From NCBI GenBank assembly GCA_031001845.1, contig JARNGD010000063.1, forward strand, positions 62,001-126,000: DNA of 64,000 nucleotides, read 5' to 3'. The notes under the pieces are model-generated. The model had not been told where the DNA came from. It did not search any database and was given only the letters and a program-made list of their open reading frames with translations. Made by a program: the position numbers and the translations under genes. Position 1 is the first letter of the stretch. Each line of letters starts with the position of its first letter. Source of the stretch: Achaetomiella virescens (lineage: Eukaryota > Ascomycota > Sordariomycetes > Sordariales > Chaetomiaceae). Positions 55,201 to 64,000 of this stretch are shown piece by piece.

Positions 55201-58200
55201 CTCGAGACGGTCGGAGAACTCTACAAGCTTGGGTACGGTTTCGATGAGGGGCGTCTTGTCGCTCACGACCTCCTCGTCGACGACCTCCAAGGCCCGCGTC
55301 CTCCAGGATCTTCCGAAATACCTTGGGACCACTCCACGGCCTATTGGCATGAGTCTCGCCTGAGCAAGTCCCACCGGCTGCGCCGGTTCCCTTACCATGA
55401 TCTTATCGGCCTCCTCGACGTGGTCGGGGATGCCCAGAGCCCGAGGTGGCGGTACCATGTCGGCACAGACCCATTGCCATGGCTGCAGGATCACGTCGTG
55501 GATGGATTCGTCATCCTCCCTGGAAGCAGCTATCTCTGCATGGCAATCGAGGCGATGACCCAGCTTGTGCAATTGCAGGGAAACAGCTCGGCTGCCGTCA
55601 AGCGCTTTCTCCTCCGCAATGTGACCTTCTCAAAATCTCTTGTAATTCCTGGAGCCAGGTATGACGGCGACAGTCAGGATGTTGAGTTGCAGGTGTCTCT
55701 CATCTCCGAGACCGCTTCGCGAGCCAGCAACAGTGCTCTTTGGAGGAACTTCCGCATTACTTCCTACAATGCCGCCGAAGACAGCTGGCTTGAACATTGC
55801 ACTGGCACCATTGGCGTCGAGCTAGAGCAAACGTGGTGGAGAGTTCGACGCCCACCGAGAGCGCGAGGCAACTGAGCGAAAACTTCTGAGCCTCTTGGAT
55901 GACGCAAAGACTCTTTCGACAGTCGAACTCGACGTTCAGGAGCTCTATGAGGGCCTCGCCGCTTCTGGTAACGTCTTTGGTCCGACATTCCGCGCCGTCA
56001 CGGCCATGAGCCTTGGCCCTCACAGTGCCTATGCAAAGGTCACAATCCCCGACATCGCTCGCTCAATGCCCGCCAACTTCATGCGGCCTCACACGATCCA
56101 TCCTGCGACCATGGACGCAATCAACCATGTGGCAGCTGTCTTGTTCAAGAAGCAGTGCAGGAACTCCCCCGTTATGCCCACTTTTATCGGGGAACTGTCC
56201 CATCTCACCAACATCTCCAGTCGGGCCGGGGATGGTCTTTGATCGCCGCGTCCATGAAGCCCGAAGGCAGCAACAGGCTTGTGTCTGGAGACACCTTCGT
56301 GTACCAAGGCTCCGGAAAGACATCCATCCCGTCATTTCCGTGCACAGGGGTGAATTGATGGCGATCGGCGACGCCCAGGGAGAGGATGCTCTGCTTCCGT
56401 TCCAGCGACGCATGACCTATCGCATGCAATGGCAACCGGATGTCAACCATTTGAGCGACGAGGCCTTCCATGGGCTAATCAAGGAAGCTGGGTTATTTGC
56501 CGTTGGCTATAAGGACGGCGTCAGCGCGTCACAGGCCATTCAGCTGAACGATAAGGCCGCCCTGATCTTCCTCCGCGACACGCTGCCCCAGATGGACGGT
56601 CGGGAATGCAGCGCTCCCCTTTGGAGCGATTAGTCGACTGGATGCGCCGCTTCTGCACCGAAGACAACATCAAGAGCGTCCTGGGCGGTGAGCTTGACGG
56701 CGACCAGGAAAAAGCCCTCCTCATGCAGTCTGCTTCCGCCACTGGTGCTCAGGCGAGATGCTCGATCGCATCGCCAATCTGCTAGACATCCTGACGGGCA
56801 AGGTTGAGGCTCTGTCTGTCATGCTTCAGGACAATTTGTTGACCAGGATCTACACCGAGGCGCTTGTCAAGTCCAGCTACTTGCAGATGGCTGAGTACGC
56901 GAAGATGCTCGCCTTCAAGCACCCATGGATGAACATCCTCGAGATCGGCGCTGGAACCGGCGCGGCGACGTTGTCTCTGCTGCAGGCTTTGGATAACCCT
57001 GTGGACGGTCTGCTGCTCGACAGATACTGCTACACCGATATCTCGATGGGTTTCTTCGAACAAGCACGGGAGCGCTTCCGCCGTTGGAGGACCGCATGGA
57101 CTTCAGAACGTTGGACATCTCGAAGGATCCCCTGGAACAGCCCGGATTTGCAGACCTTGAGGGCAAGTTTGATCTCATCGTTGCGTCCAACGTCATTCAC
57201 GCCACTTCTTCGCTGGATGCTAGTTTGGCGAATGCCCGCAAGCTGTTGAAGCCTGGCGGCCGGCTCATCCTCATTGAAGTCACGCGTCCCACCACCACAA
57301 TCAACATGATTTTCGGTACCCTACCAGGGTGGTGGATGTCTGAAGACGGCCGTGAGGACTCGCCTCTTCTTCCAGTGTCCGGCTGGGACGAATGTCTCCG
57401 CCGCCAGGGCTTCGGTGGTGTTGAGATTGCTACTCCCGACCATCTGGGCAGCACTGCCCTGACGACCATGATTGTCTCGAGAGCGACTGAAGATCATCTG
57501 GTCAACGGAACCAGCGACCATCATGCCAAGGTAAGTTTTTTTTCTTTTCGTCTCTTTTTCTTAAAGCCTTCTGGATCGCTGACCGACCATCGAAGATTGT
57601 TTTGGGCAAGCAAAACCCCACAGCCATCGCTTTCTCGCAGCAACTTGACCGGGCTTTTGCTGGAGTTGATATCCGAGCACAGACTTCAGATTTCGAGACA
57701 CTGAAGGTTGAACCTGGTTCAAAATACATCCTGCTCGACGTCGCCGAAGAAGCGCTCCTGAAGGAGCCCTCCTCAGCCGAGTTCAAAATCGTCCAGAGTC
57801 TTGTCACACAGGAAGCCAGCGTTTCTGGATCAGCTTCCGGGAGAACGACGCAGCTGACATGCAAGGACTGCAAGCCATGGTCCTTGGTTTCTCGAGGACA
57901 GCCCGTCGCGAGAACGATTCGCTCAACCTCGTGAACCTTGACATTCGCGAGCCGCTGTCTCCTGCGAGGAGCGACACGAATCTGGAGGACCTTTCCAAGT
58001 TGTCGCGAACTTGGTAAAGGGCAACTTCTGGGGCCCTGATAATGAGAATGAGATTGCCATATCCGATGGCCAGGTTCTCATCCCTCGAATCCGGTCAGAT
58101 ATCAAGTTCAACGAATGGGTCGACAGTAGACGAACCGACGGGGCGACAAGCCTGCAGCCGTACCGCAACCCAAAACGGCCCTTGAAGCTCGAGGTGGAGA

Positions 58201-61200
58201 CCCCGGGTCTGCTCAATAGTGTGCGGTTCGTTGACGATCCGGTGCCCATGACCGCGCTCGGCCCCGATGAAATCCAGGTCGAGGCTCACGCGTACGGTAT
58301 CAACTTCAAGGACGTTTTCGTGGCCATGGGTCAAATGGCCCCTGATGTCGTCATGGCCGGCGAAGCGGTCGGTGTTGTCACGGCTGTCGGCGAAAACATG
58401 CACAAATTCTACAAGATTGGCGATCGCGTCGCTTGTATGCACGCCGAGCCATTTGCCAGCTATGCCAGGGTCAATGGTTACCACGCTCATGTTCTACCCA
58501 AGGGCATGAGTTGGTCTGATGGCGCTTCCGTTATTGGCATCTTCTACACCACTTGGTGGTGTCTCGATCAAGTTGCGAAACTCCGCAAGGGCCAGAGCAT
58601 CCTCATTCACGCCGGCTCAGGAGGCGTTGGCCAGGCGGCAATAATGCTCGCTCAGCACGTGGGGGCCGAGATCTTCGTGACGGTTGGAAGCCAGCGCAAG
58701 AAAGACTTGGTCAGAAGCACCTATGGCATCCCGGAAACGCACATCTTCTCCACGAGGTCCACCACGTTCAAGGACGGCGTGCTGCGGCTCACGGGAGGCA
58801 GGGGCGTAGACGTTGTCCTGAACTCACTCTCCGGGGAGCTCCTTGATGCCAGCTGGGAGAGCGTCGCACCATTTGGCACCTTCGTGGAGATTGGCAAGGC
58901 CGACATGTACAAGAGGAAGACCATCAGTATGGCTCCCTTCGACAAGTGCGTCTCGTTTATCCCTGTGGACCTGGCCTTGATGACCAAGGCCAAAGTCGAG
59001 ATGACGCATGACGGCCTCCGAGAGGTCTTTTCATGGTTCGAGAAGGGAATCTTCAGGCCCGTCACACCAGTCCAGACCTTCCCAATGGGCGAAATCTCTG
59101 ATGCTTTCCGTCTTATCGCGCAACGGAAGCACGTCGGAAAGCTGGTAGTCGTCGCGGACGAGGACACGATGGTGAAGGCAACTGCTCCCCCCCCGGAGCA
59201 GCTGTCTCTTGAGGGCCAAGGCACTTATGTTGTCGTTGGTGGCCTAGGAGACCTTGGCAAGAGGATTGGTCGACTGCTTGTCTCACGGGGAGCCACACAC
59301 ATAGTTACCCTGTCTCGAAGCATCCCTAAAGACGACGCGCTCCAGCATTGGCTTGAAGAGGTCAAGCAGTTGGGTGGCTCTGTCCACATGATCCAGTGCG
59401 ACGTCACCGACAAGGAGAGCACGAAGAGGGCGGCCTTGGGCTGCGCATCCGCTGGCCTGCCCCCGATCAAGGGTGTCGTTTACGGAGCTATGGTCCTTAG
59501 CGATCACGCCCTGGAGAACATGACCCTCGATCAGTACAACGCGGCTGTCAGGCCAAAGGTCCATGGTACTCTCAATGTCCATGACGCTTTCGCTTCGCCT
59601 GATCTGGACTTTTTCATCCTCCTGTCGTCAACTGCCGGCATCTTGGGCATCGCAGGTCAAGCCAACTACTCAGCCGGAAACACGTTCCAAGATGCTTTCG
59701 CCCTCGCTCAGAACGCCAGGAATGGCAACAAGACACGCTACGTCTCATTGGATCTTGGAGCGATTGAGGGCACAGGAGCCATCGACCGACTGTCAGCCAA
59801 GAGCAAGGACGTGTGGCGCCGAAGCACCATCGTGATGAGCTTTGAGGAGTTTTACACAGCTCTCGAGTACGGCATGGATCCCAAGTCAGCCAAGGACGGC
59901 TTCGTGCATTCGATCCTGGGCTTCGATCGCGAGTCCATTGCCTCAGTCTCACTGGATACGTATACATTTAGCAACCCCATGTTCTCTCTCCTTCCAACTT
60001 CAGCCGTCAGATATGGCGAAGAGGAAGAGATAAAGGAGTCTGAGGGCAGCCTGACCCTCGTTGACCCTGCGAAGCTGCTACGCGAGGCCAAGACTTTCGA
60101 GGAAGCCGAAACTGTCATTTTGGAGGCTACGGCAGAAAAGTTCTCGGTCTTCCTGGACAGCGCTATCCCCACTGACATCCCCATCGCCCACCTGGCACTT
60201 GACTCTCTGGTCTCCATCGAGTTAAAGAACTGGATGGTCCGAACCTTTCAGGCGCCTCTTCAAGCCTCTGAGCTTGCTGGCGCTCTCAGCATCCGGGCTC
60301 TCTCAAAATTACTCGCGTCGCGTTCGCGGTGCATCAGCGACGAGATTCGCGGTCGACCCGCAGAAGAATCACCTTTCCCGAGAATAAGAGGTGACTGCGG
60401 CTCCCAAAGCTAGCGCTGTTCCTGAAGTCAACGATGCCTTTTCTCACAACACGGATGTCACGCCGGTTTCTCACGGATGGGAATGCTGCAAGAACTCCAA
60501 AATTCTGCCCCGCTACCCTCTTGTCGGCCTCGACGAGGCCCTGGATTACTTCATGGACAACACTGGGCACTTCTGCACTCCACAGGAACTCGAGAAACTG
60601 GCTGAGGCGGTGGACGAGCTTCGCCAGCCCGATGGCCCAGCCCGGAAGGCCCATGCCAGGCTGGTCGAGCTTTACAATGAGCCTCCATGGACAGTTGGAT
60701 GTACGACCTCATTTCCGACTCGGTCTATCTGAAGCGCCCTCATCCAGTCGCCCCGTTCTCCAACGTCATGGGCACGCACTTTGACAGTCCTCTGCCGCAC
60801 ACCCAGGTTGAGCGGGCGGCAGTCGTCACCCTAGCAGCGTTCGAGTTCCAGAAAAAGGTAGTGGCCTACGAAGTGAGCCGTACTGGTACTTTGGCATGTC
60901 TTCCTGCACGTGGCAGTGGCGGTGGCTCTTCAACGCGTGTCGCGAGCCTGGCATTGACGGCGACAAGATGAGGATGTACGATGGCCAGGACTACATCATT
61001 GTCCTGAGGCGGGGCCACGTTTTCAAGGTCTCGCTCAAGGAAGCCACATACGAGAGCTTGAAAGCGACATTCGCGGCCATAATTCGAGCAGTCAAAGATG
61101 AGGGTTACTGGACCGGAATCTTGACAACCGACTGGAGACCTTCTTGGGCCAAGGTAAGAACTGAATCTACCGCTCGCAAGGATTTCCCCCCAAGCTGCTA

Positions 61201-62349
61201 ATGTGCAACACAGAACCGTGCGAAAGCCATGACAATATCCCCCGCCAACGTACAGTATTTTAAGGCGATTGACGAGGCCACGTTCATGGTGTGCCTGGAC
61301 GAAGGAAGCCCCGAGACCAATGAGCAGCACGTTCGGCAGGCGTACCTCGGCGACGGCTTTAATCGATGGATGGACAAGTGCACTCAGTTCACGATCGCCG
61401 AGAACGGTAAATCTGGCTTTATTATGGAGCACGGCGCAATTGATGGCATCACTGCTAGCCGAGCCTGCGACTTCATCCATGAGGCTATCCAGAACCACCA
61501 GCCTGACTCTACGAGGACGAATGGAGCGGTGACTCATGACGAAGTCGCAGCCGACGTCCAACTGGAGGAGTTCCACTTTCAATCCAATCCCGAGCTGGAC
61601 GAGCACATGATCAAGCTCCGAGAGCAGTATATCAAGTCGGCGGCGACTATCGGTTACAAGAACCATACGATCCGCCTTCGGCACGGATTATCTCATGTCC
61701 TGCGCTGTACCCGTCAAGACTGCGCTAGATGCTACCGTCCAGCTCGCCATCCGTCTCCACTACGGCTTCAACACCCCATGCTGGGAAGGAGTCTCCATGG
61801 CCCACTATCACAAGGGCCGTCCCGAAATCATGCAGGTCGCCACCTCGGATGTCGTCAAGTTCTGGACCTAGCCCTCGACGACTCCGTCTCGATCAAAGAG
61901 AAGCAGGCAGCTCTCTTCCGTCTCGGCCGTTCCATGAGCCGCAACATGCAGAAGACGCTGACTGGACAGACGCACCTGCGGCTGCTGGATCTGCTCAAGG
62001 TGTGCTGGCCGGAAGACGCCCCGACAGCCAAGCTCTTTCAGGGAGACCTCTTCTGGCGTAACCCCTTCGTTATGGCCCACCACGCACCGTCTGGCAACAA
62101 GGTCAACGACTCGGTGTATGGTGTTCAAGAGCCGAACTCAATGTGGGCTATGATTACCCCTGGAAACGACAGGTATGTCCCGCCAACTTCTCCCTGAATT
62201 GGATCTCCACGATAAAACAGCTTCTAACTGCGATTTGGAATAGCATCCGAGTTGCTGTCGCGGGTGCGGCTGGAGAGAAGACAGGCGCGTTTGCAGCACG
62301 TCTTGATGAAGCAGCAGAGATTATTAGGAAGATTGCTGAGAGCTGTTGA
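52285..62349 (+). CDS. Highly reducing polyketide synthase with C-terminal carnitine acyltransferase (HR-PKS-cAT)
   Basis: One iterative megasynthase of roughly 3,100-3,200 residues, order KS-AT-DH-MT-ER-KR-ACP-cAT, all domains with recognisable active sites (see domain entries). It would build a reduced, C-methylated polyketide from malonyl-CoA, SAM and NADPH, and pass the chain from the ACP to an acyl acceptor using the cAT. Start chosen at MTVTTPIAVIGMSCRLPGG, immediately before the KS. GT-AG introns: 52816-52879, 53008-53072, 53355-53444, 54511-54577, 57531-57595, 61154-61213, 62173-62243. About ten or more single-base frame breaks occur (for example near 53,116, 53,815, 55,125, 55,830, 56,240, 56,335, 56,610, 57,090, 57,830, 60,390, 61,690, 61,865). 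The segment 58,011-60,413 is open for 800 codons. Characterised relatives with this architecture exist in Trichoderma (Tv6-931 type). Confidence 0.93.
52297..55130 (+). other. PKS domains: ketosynthase and malonyl-acyltransferase
   Basis: KS: PIAVIGMSCRLPGG, GMDPQQRLLLESTYEALE, active-site Cys in DTGCSGSLVALHQAC (the second intron-flanked half begins SGSL; DTA is the commoner spelling), His in VEAHGTGT and His in SVKANIGHLESASGLAG, then NGFGYGGTNAHLILE. AT: TFIFTGQGAQWYAMG, catalytic Ser in GHSSGEIGAGYA at about 54,440, and AYHSHHM, ending VEVGPHSALLGPA. Intron 54511-54577 uses acceptor cttccag so that the frame continues SYLRGVCSSLAKK. Both domains look competent. Confidence 0.92.
55370..57490 (+). 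other. PKS domains: dehydratase and C-methyltransferase
   Basis: DH: LPWLQDHVVDGFVILPGSSY holds the catalytic His (HxxxG) at about 55,492; the second half has YEGLAASGNVFGPTFRAV and the Asp block HPATMDAINHVA. MT: SAM-binding NILEIGAGTGAATLSLLQA at about 56,930, then DLIVASNVIHATSSLD, LKPGGRLILIEVTRP and LPGWWMSEDGREDSP. The region has the highest density of frame breaks in the gene (five or more in 1.5 kb), yet every motif is readable, so both domains were under constraint until recently. Confidence 0.85.
58011..60330 (+). other. PKS domains: enoyl reductase, ketoreductase, acyl carrier protein
   Basis: Within one open frame. ER: ALGPDEIQVEAHAYGINFKD, GEAVGVVTAVGENM, NADPH loop HAGSGGVGQAAIMLAQ, DVVLNSLSGELLDASW, FVEIGKADMYKR. 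KR: TYVVVGGLGDLGKRIGRLLV, SSTAGILGIAGQANYSAGNT with catalytic Ser and Tyr. ACP: HLALDSLVSIELKNWM with the phosphopantetheine Ser at about 60,204. The ER keeps its cofactor loop, so full reduction of the chain is possible in cis. Confidence 0.93.
60480..62349 (+). other. Carnitine O-acyltransferase-type domain fused to the PKS
   Basis: Downstream of the ACP: CKNSKILPRYPLVGLDEALD, KAHARLVELYNEP, WMYDLISDSVYLKRPHPVAP, MSSCTWQWRWLFNACREPG, YIIVLRRGHVFKVSLK, ATFMVCLDEGSPETNEQHVR, catalytic His in FIMEHGAIDGITASRAC (His codon 61430-61432), LHYGFNTPCWEGVSMAHYHK followed by GRPEIMQV, and VNDSVYGVQEPNSMWAMITP. This order is that of choline/carnitine acyltransferases. In characterised HR-PKS-cAT enzymes it releases the chain by esterifying a polyol and can also reload it; that role is inferred here. 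Confidence 0.92.
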
Positions 62350-62570
62350 GTTGAAAGGGGTCTCGGTGCAAGTGGATTTAAGGGAGTGCATTGAGGGTAT
62401 CGCTTCGGAATATCATGCTCCTCCAAGTACATATGGTGATATGGTCGAGCAGTTGGCGGAACAGGGTCTTTCGTTCCCAGATGTTCTCGGTGCCTGCTGA
62501 ACAGGTCGCTTTTTCGCAGAGTAATGGCTCACCCTGGCCAATTTATCCGCTATATCGTCTATCTCTATCT
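62350..62570. other. PKS 3' flank, boundary to AT-rich repeat DNA
   Basis: Base composition falls sharply near 62,560. No gene. The PKS transcript terminator should be here, but no signal is distinctive. Confidence 0.45.
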
Positions 62571-63797
62571 TGATTGCTATTCTTGACGAAGGTATACCTC
62601 GCTTGAACTATTACGATATTAGCTAGAGGGTCTGAATTAGCGCTCGTCGTCGTCTATCTAGAGGGAGGTATAGTTCCTTTCTTCCCTATTGCTAATAGGA
62701 GGGCCTGGACTTAGGTTTGGTATACTAAGATATAGCTCCCCTAGGCCTTTAGTAGTTAGAAGTATCGCCTAGTAAGGCGCTCGTCGAACTCGTCCGCTAG
62801 TATATCTTGCTCTCTCCTCGAGCGTCTATTAGCTTCCCTTCTAGGCCGTATTTAGCCTGAAGTTATACTAGGCGAGGATCTTTACCTATCGAACTTGCCT
62901 CTTACTTAGCTGCTACTTCTTTTAGAAGTATTTAAGGTTCTTATAGTCTATCTAGACCTTAAATAAAGGGATGCTCTATAGCTTAGCATCCTATTACTCT
63001 TGTAACGGGCTGAGCCCTGTGGTGGCCTCGCAACCCTTGGCCAACCCTAACCCTCATTGGGCACCCCTGCCCCTGAATGTCAACACCAACATCGTGGGTA
63101 GCGACCCTCATCGTGCCTGCCCCTTTCGGGTTGTTGCCTTCCTCTGGTCAGGCAGAGGCCATGTCATCCATTTTGCTGCGCCCTTCCTCTTCTTCCTCGT
63201 TCCCTTTCTCTTCTTCTTCTTCTTTTCTTCAAGATTGGATATACTCGTAGAGTCGTCACCAAATAGTTGCAATACACTCTTGGGACCGTTACGACTCTTA
63301 ATACCATATAATAGCTAAAAGCTCTTTATTATAGACTAGGTAATTGTACTTAGCTAGGCTATTCCTCTTCGAGAAGAAAGCAACTAGCTATAGGACTCCC
63401 TCGTCGTTATACCTGGAGAGGGTACCCCCGATAGCGTACCCTAATAAGTCTATTTCTACTACTATTTTTCGCTCTAGATCCTATTATACTAGGACTAGGG
63501 CTCTAATCAAGAGGGCCTTTAGCTATTAGAAAGCCTCCTCGTACTATAGTAACTAGATAAAGGGGATACCCTTTTTCGTTAGGGCTATTAGGGGAACTAC
63601 TATATTAGAGAACCTAGGGATAAAGTCGCGGTAGTAGTTAGTAAACCCTAGGAAGCTGTAGACCCCTTTAATAGTTTGGGGGCATTCCTATAACTCTATT
63701 GCCTTAATCTTCTTAGGATTAGCCCAAATGCCCTTACCGGCTTCGATAATGAACCCTAGTATTTGACCCTCTTAACCTCAAATGTATATTTATTAAT
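62571..63797 (-). mobile_element. RIP-degraded gypsy pol relic (RT/RNase H) interrupted by a solo LTR
   Basis: Minus-strand reading between stops gives the gypsy RT-RNase H junction: GQILGFIIEAGKGIWANPKK, IKGVYSFLGFTNYYRDFIPR, PLIALTKKGIPF, DLLGYAIGGTLSRYNDEG, YLVYNKELLAIIWY; after the inserted LTR the RNase H continues weakly to about 62,600. Many TAG/TAA stops and TA richness indicate RIP. It is the opposite end of pol from the integrase relic at 5-6.6 kb and may belong to the same or a related family. Confidence 0.85.
63001..63293 (+). repeat. Solo LTR of the TGTAACGG family with target-site duplication
   Basis: 293 bp from TGTAACGGGCTGAGCC to TGGGACCGTTACG (last base G where other copies have A). 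It is flanked by ACTCT at 62996-63000 and 63294-63298, a perfect 5-bp target duplication. It is nested in the RNase H region of an older gypsy relic and is almost free of RIP changes, so it arrived later. Confidence 0.93.
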
Positions 63798-64000
63798 TGT
63801 AACGGTCCCAAGAGTGTATTGCAACTATTTGGTGACGACTCTACGAGTACATCCAATCTTGAAGAAAAGAAGAAGAAGAAGAAGAGAAAGGGAACGAGGA
63901 AGAAGAGGAAGGGCGCAGCAAAATGGATGACGTGGCCTCTGCCTGACCAGAGGAAGGCAACAACCCGAAAGGGGCAGGCACGATGAGGGTCGCTGCCCAC
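63798..64000 (-). repeat. LTR of the TGTAACGG family, cut by the window end
   Basis: Begins TGTAACGGTCCCAAGAGTG and is the reverse complement of the solo LTR at 63001-63293 for its full visible 203 bp. Its left flank is TTAAT; the right flank lies outside the window. It is oriented opposite to the LTR 500 bp away. Confidence 0.9.

Noticed and set aside
54919..55572. 217-codon minus-strand ORF
   Set aside because: Antisense of the AT-DH region of the PKS; no independent evidence.
61154..61213. End of the PKS at the stop after WAKVRTES...
   Set aside because: A GT-AG intron here restores the frame (WAK joined to NRAKAMTISP) and the acyltransferase domain continues.

Overview
The window is nuclear DNA of a filamentous ascomycete. 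Genes carry short introns of about 45-105 bp with GTAAGT-type donors, and there are secreted plant-cell-wall enzymes, a Fot1/pogo transposon, and gypsy LTR elements riddled with TA/TAG in the pattern left by repeat-induced point mutation (RIP). A Sordariomycete, perhaps Sordariales, is my best guess; this is inference, and no ribosomal or marker gene is present.

Layout. 1-6,935: AT-rich, RIP-degraded gypsy relics in both orientations with LTRs, ending in a recognisable integrase, polypurine tract and LTR. 6,936-12,930: retroelement leader, pogo fragment, a T27 tract, and gene-poor sequence. 12,932-28,585: a loose group of secreted or cell-wall genes (PL3 pectate lyase, type-B carboxylesterase, Cip1-like protein, GH128-like glucanase) mixed with a P450 relic, a metallophosphoesterase, a complete pogo element carrying a nested LTR, an imine-reductase-like enzyme and a small PLDc_N membrane protein. 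29,239-43,763: ordinary genes: a single-pass membrane protein, an EXPERA/TMEM97-like protein, a Yvc1-type vacuolar cation channel, a BCS1-like AAA ATPase, an HSL-type hydrolase that has lost its catalytic residues, an APH-fold kinase that has lost two aspartates, a PARG-like macrodomain protein, an SDR and a PPOX-family flavoprotein. 44,525-49,445: a C2H2 regulator and a glycerophosphodiester phosphodiesterase. 49,615-62,349: a secondary-metabolism locus, in which an MFS exporter is transcribed away from a highly reducing polyketide synthase (KS-AT-DH-MT-ER-KR-ACP) with a C-terminal carnitine acyltransferase (cAT) domain. 62,570-64,000: RIP-degraded gypsy pol with a solo LTR and a further LTR cut by the window edge.

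The most interesting system is the PKS-cAT plus divergent MFS pair. The fused acyltransferase is expected to move the finished chain from the ACP onto a small alcohol, and the MFS would export the product. An 8-bp inverted repeat in the shared promoter is a candidate regulator site.

Caveat: most multi-exon genes here need one or more single-base frame corrections to read through (about 10 or more in the PKS), while the separate frame segments stay well conserved and free of internal stops. Either the consensus has many indel errors, or many genes are freshly broken. Gene spans below are therefore envelopes of homology with listed breaks, not clean ORFs.
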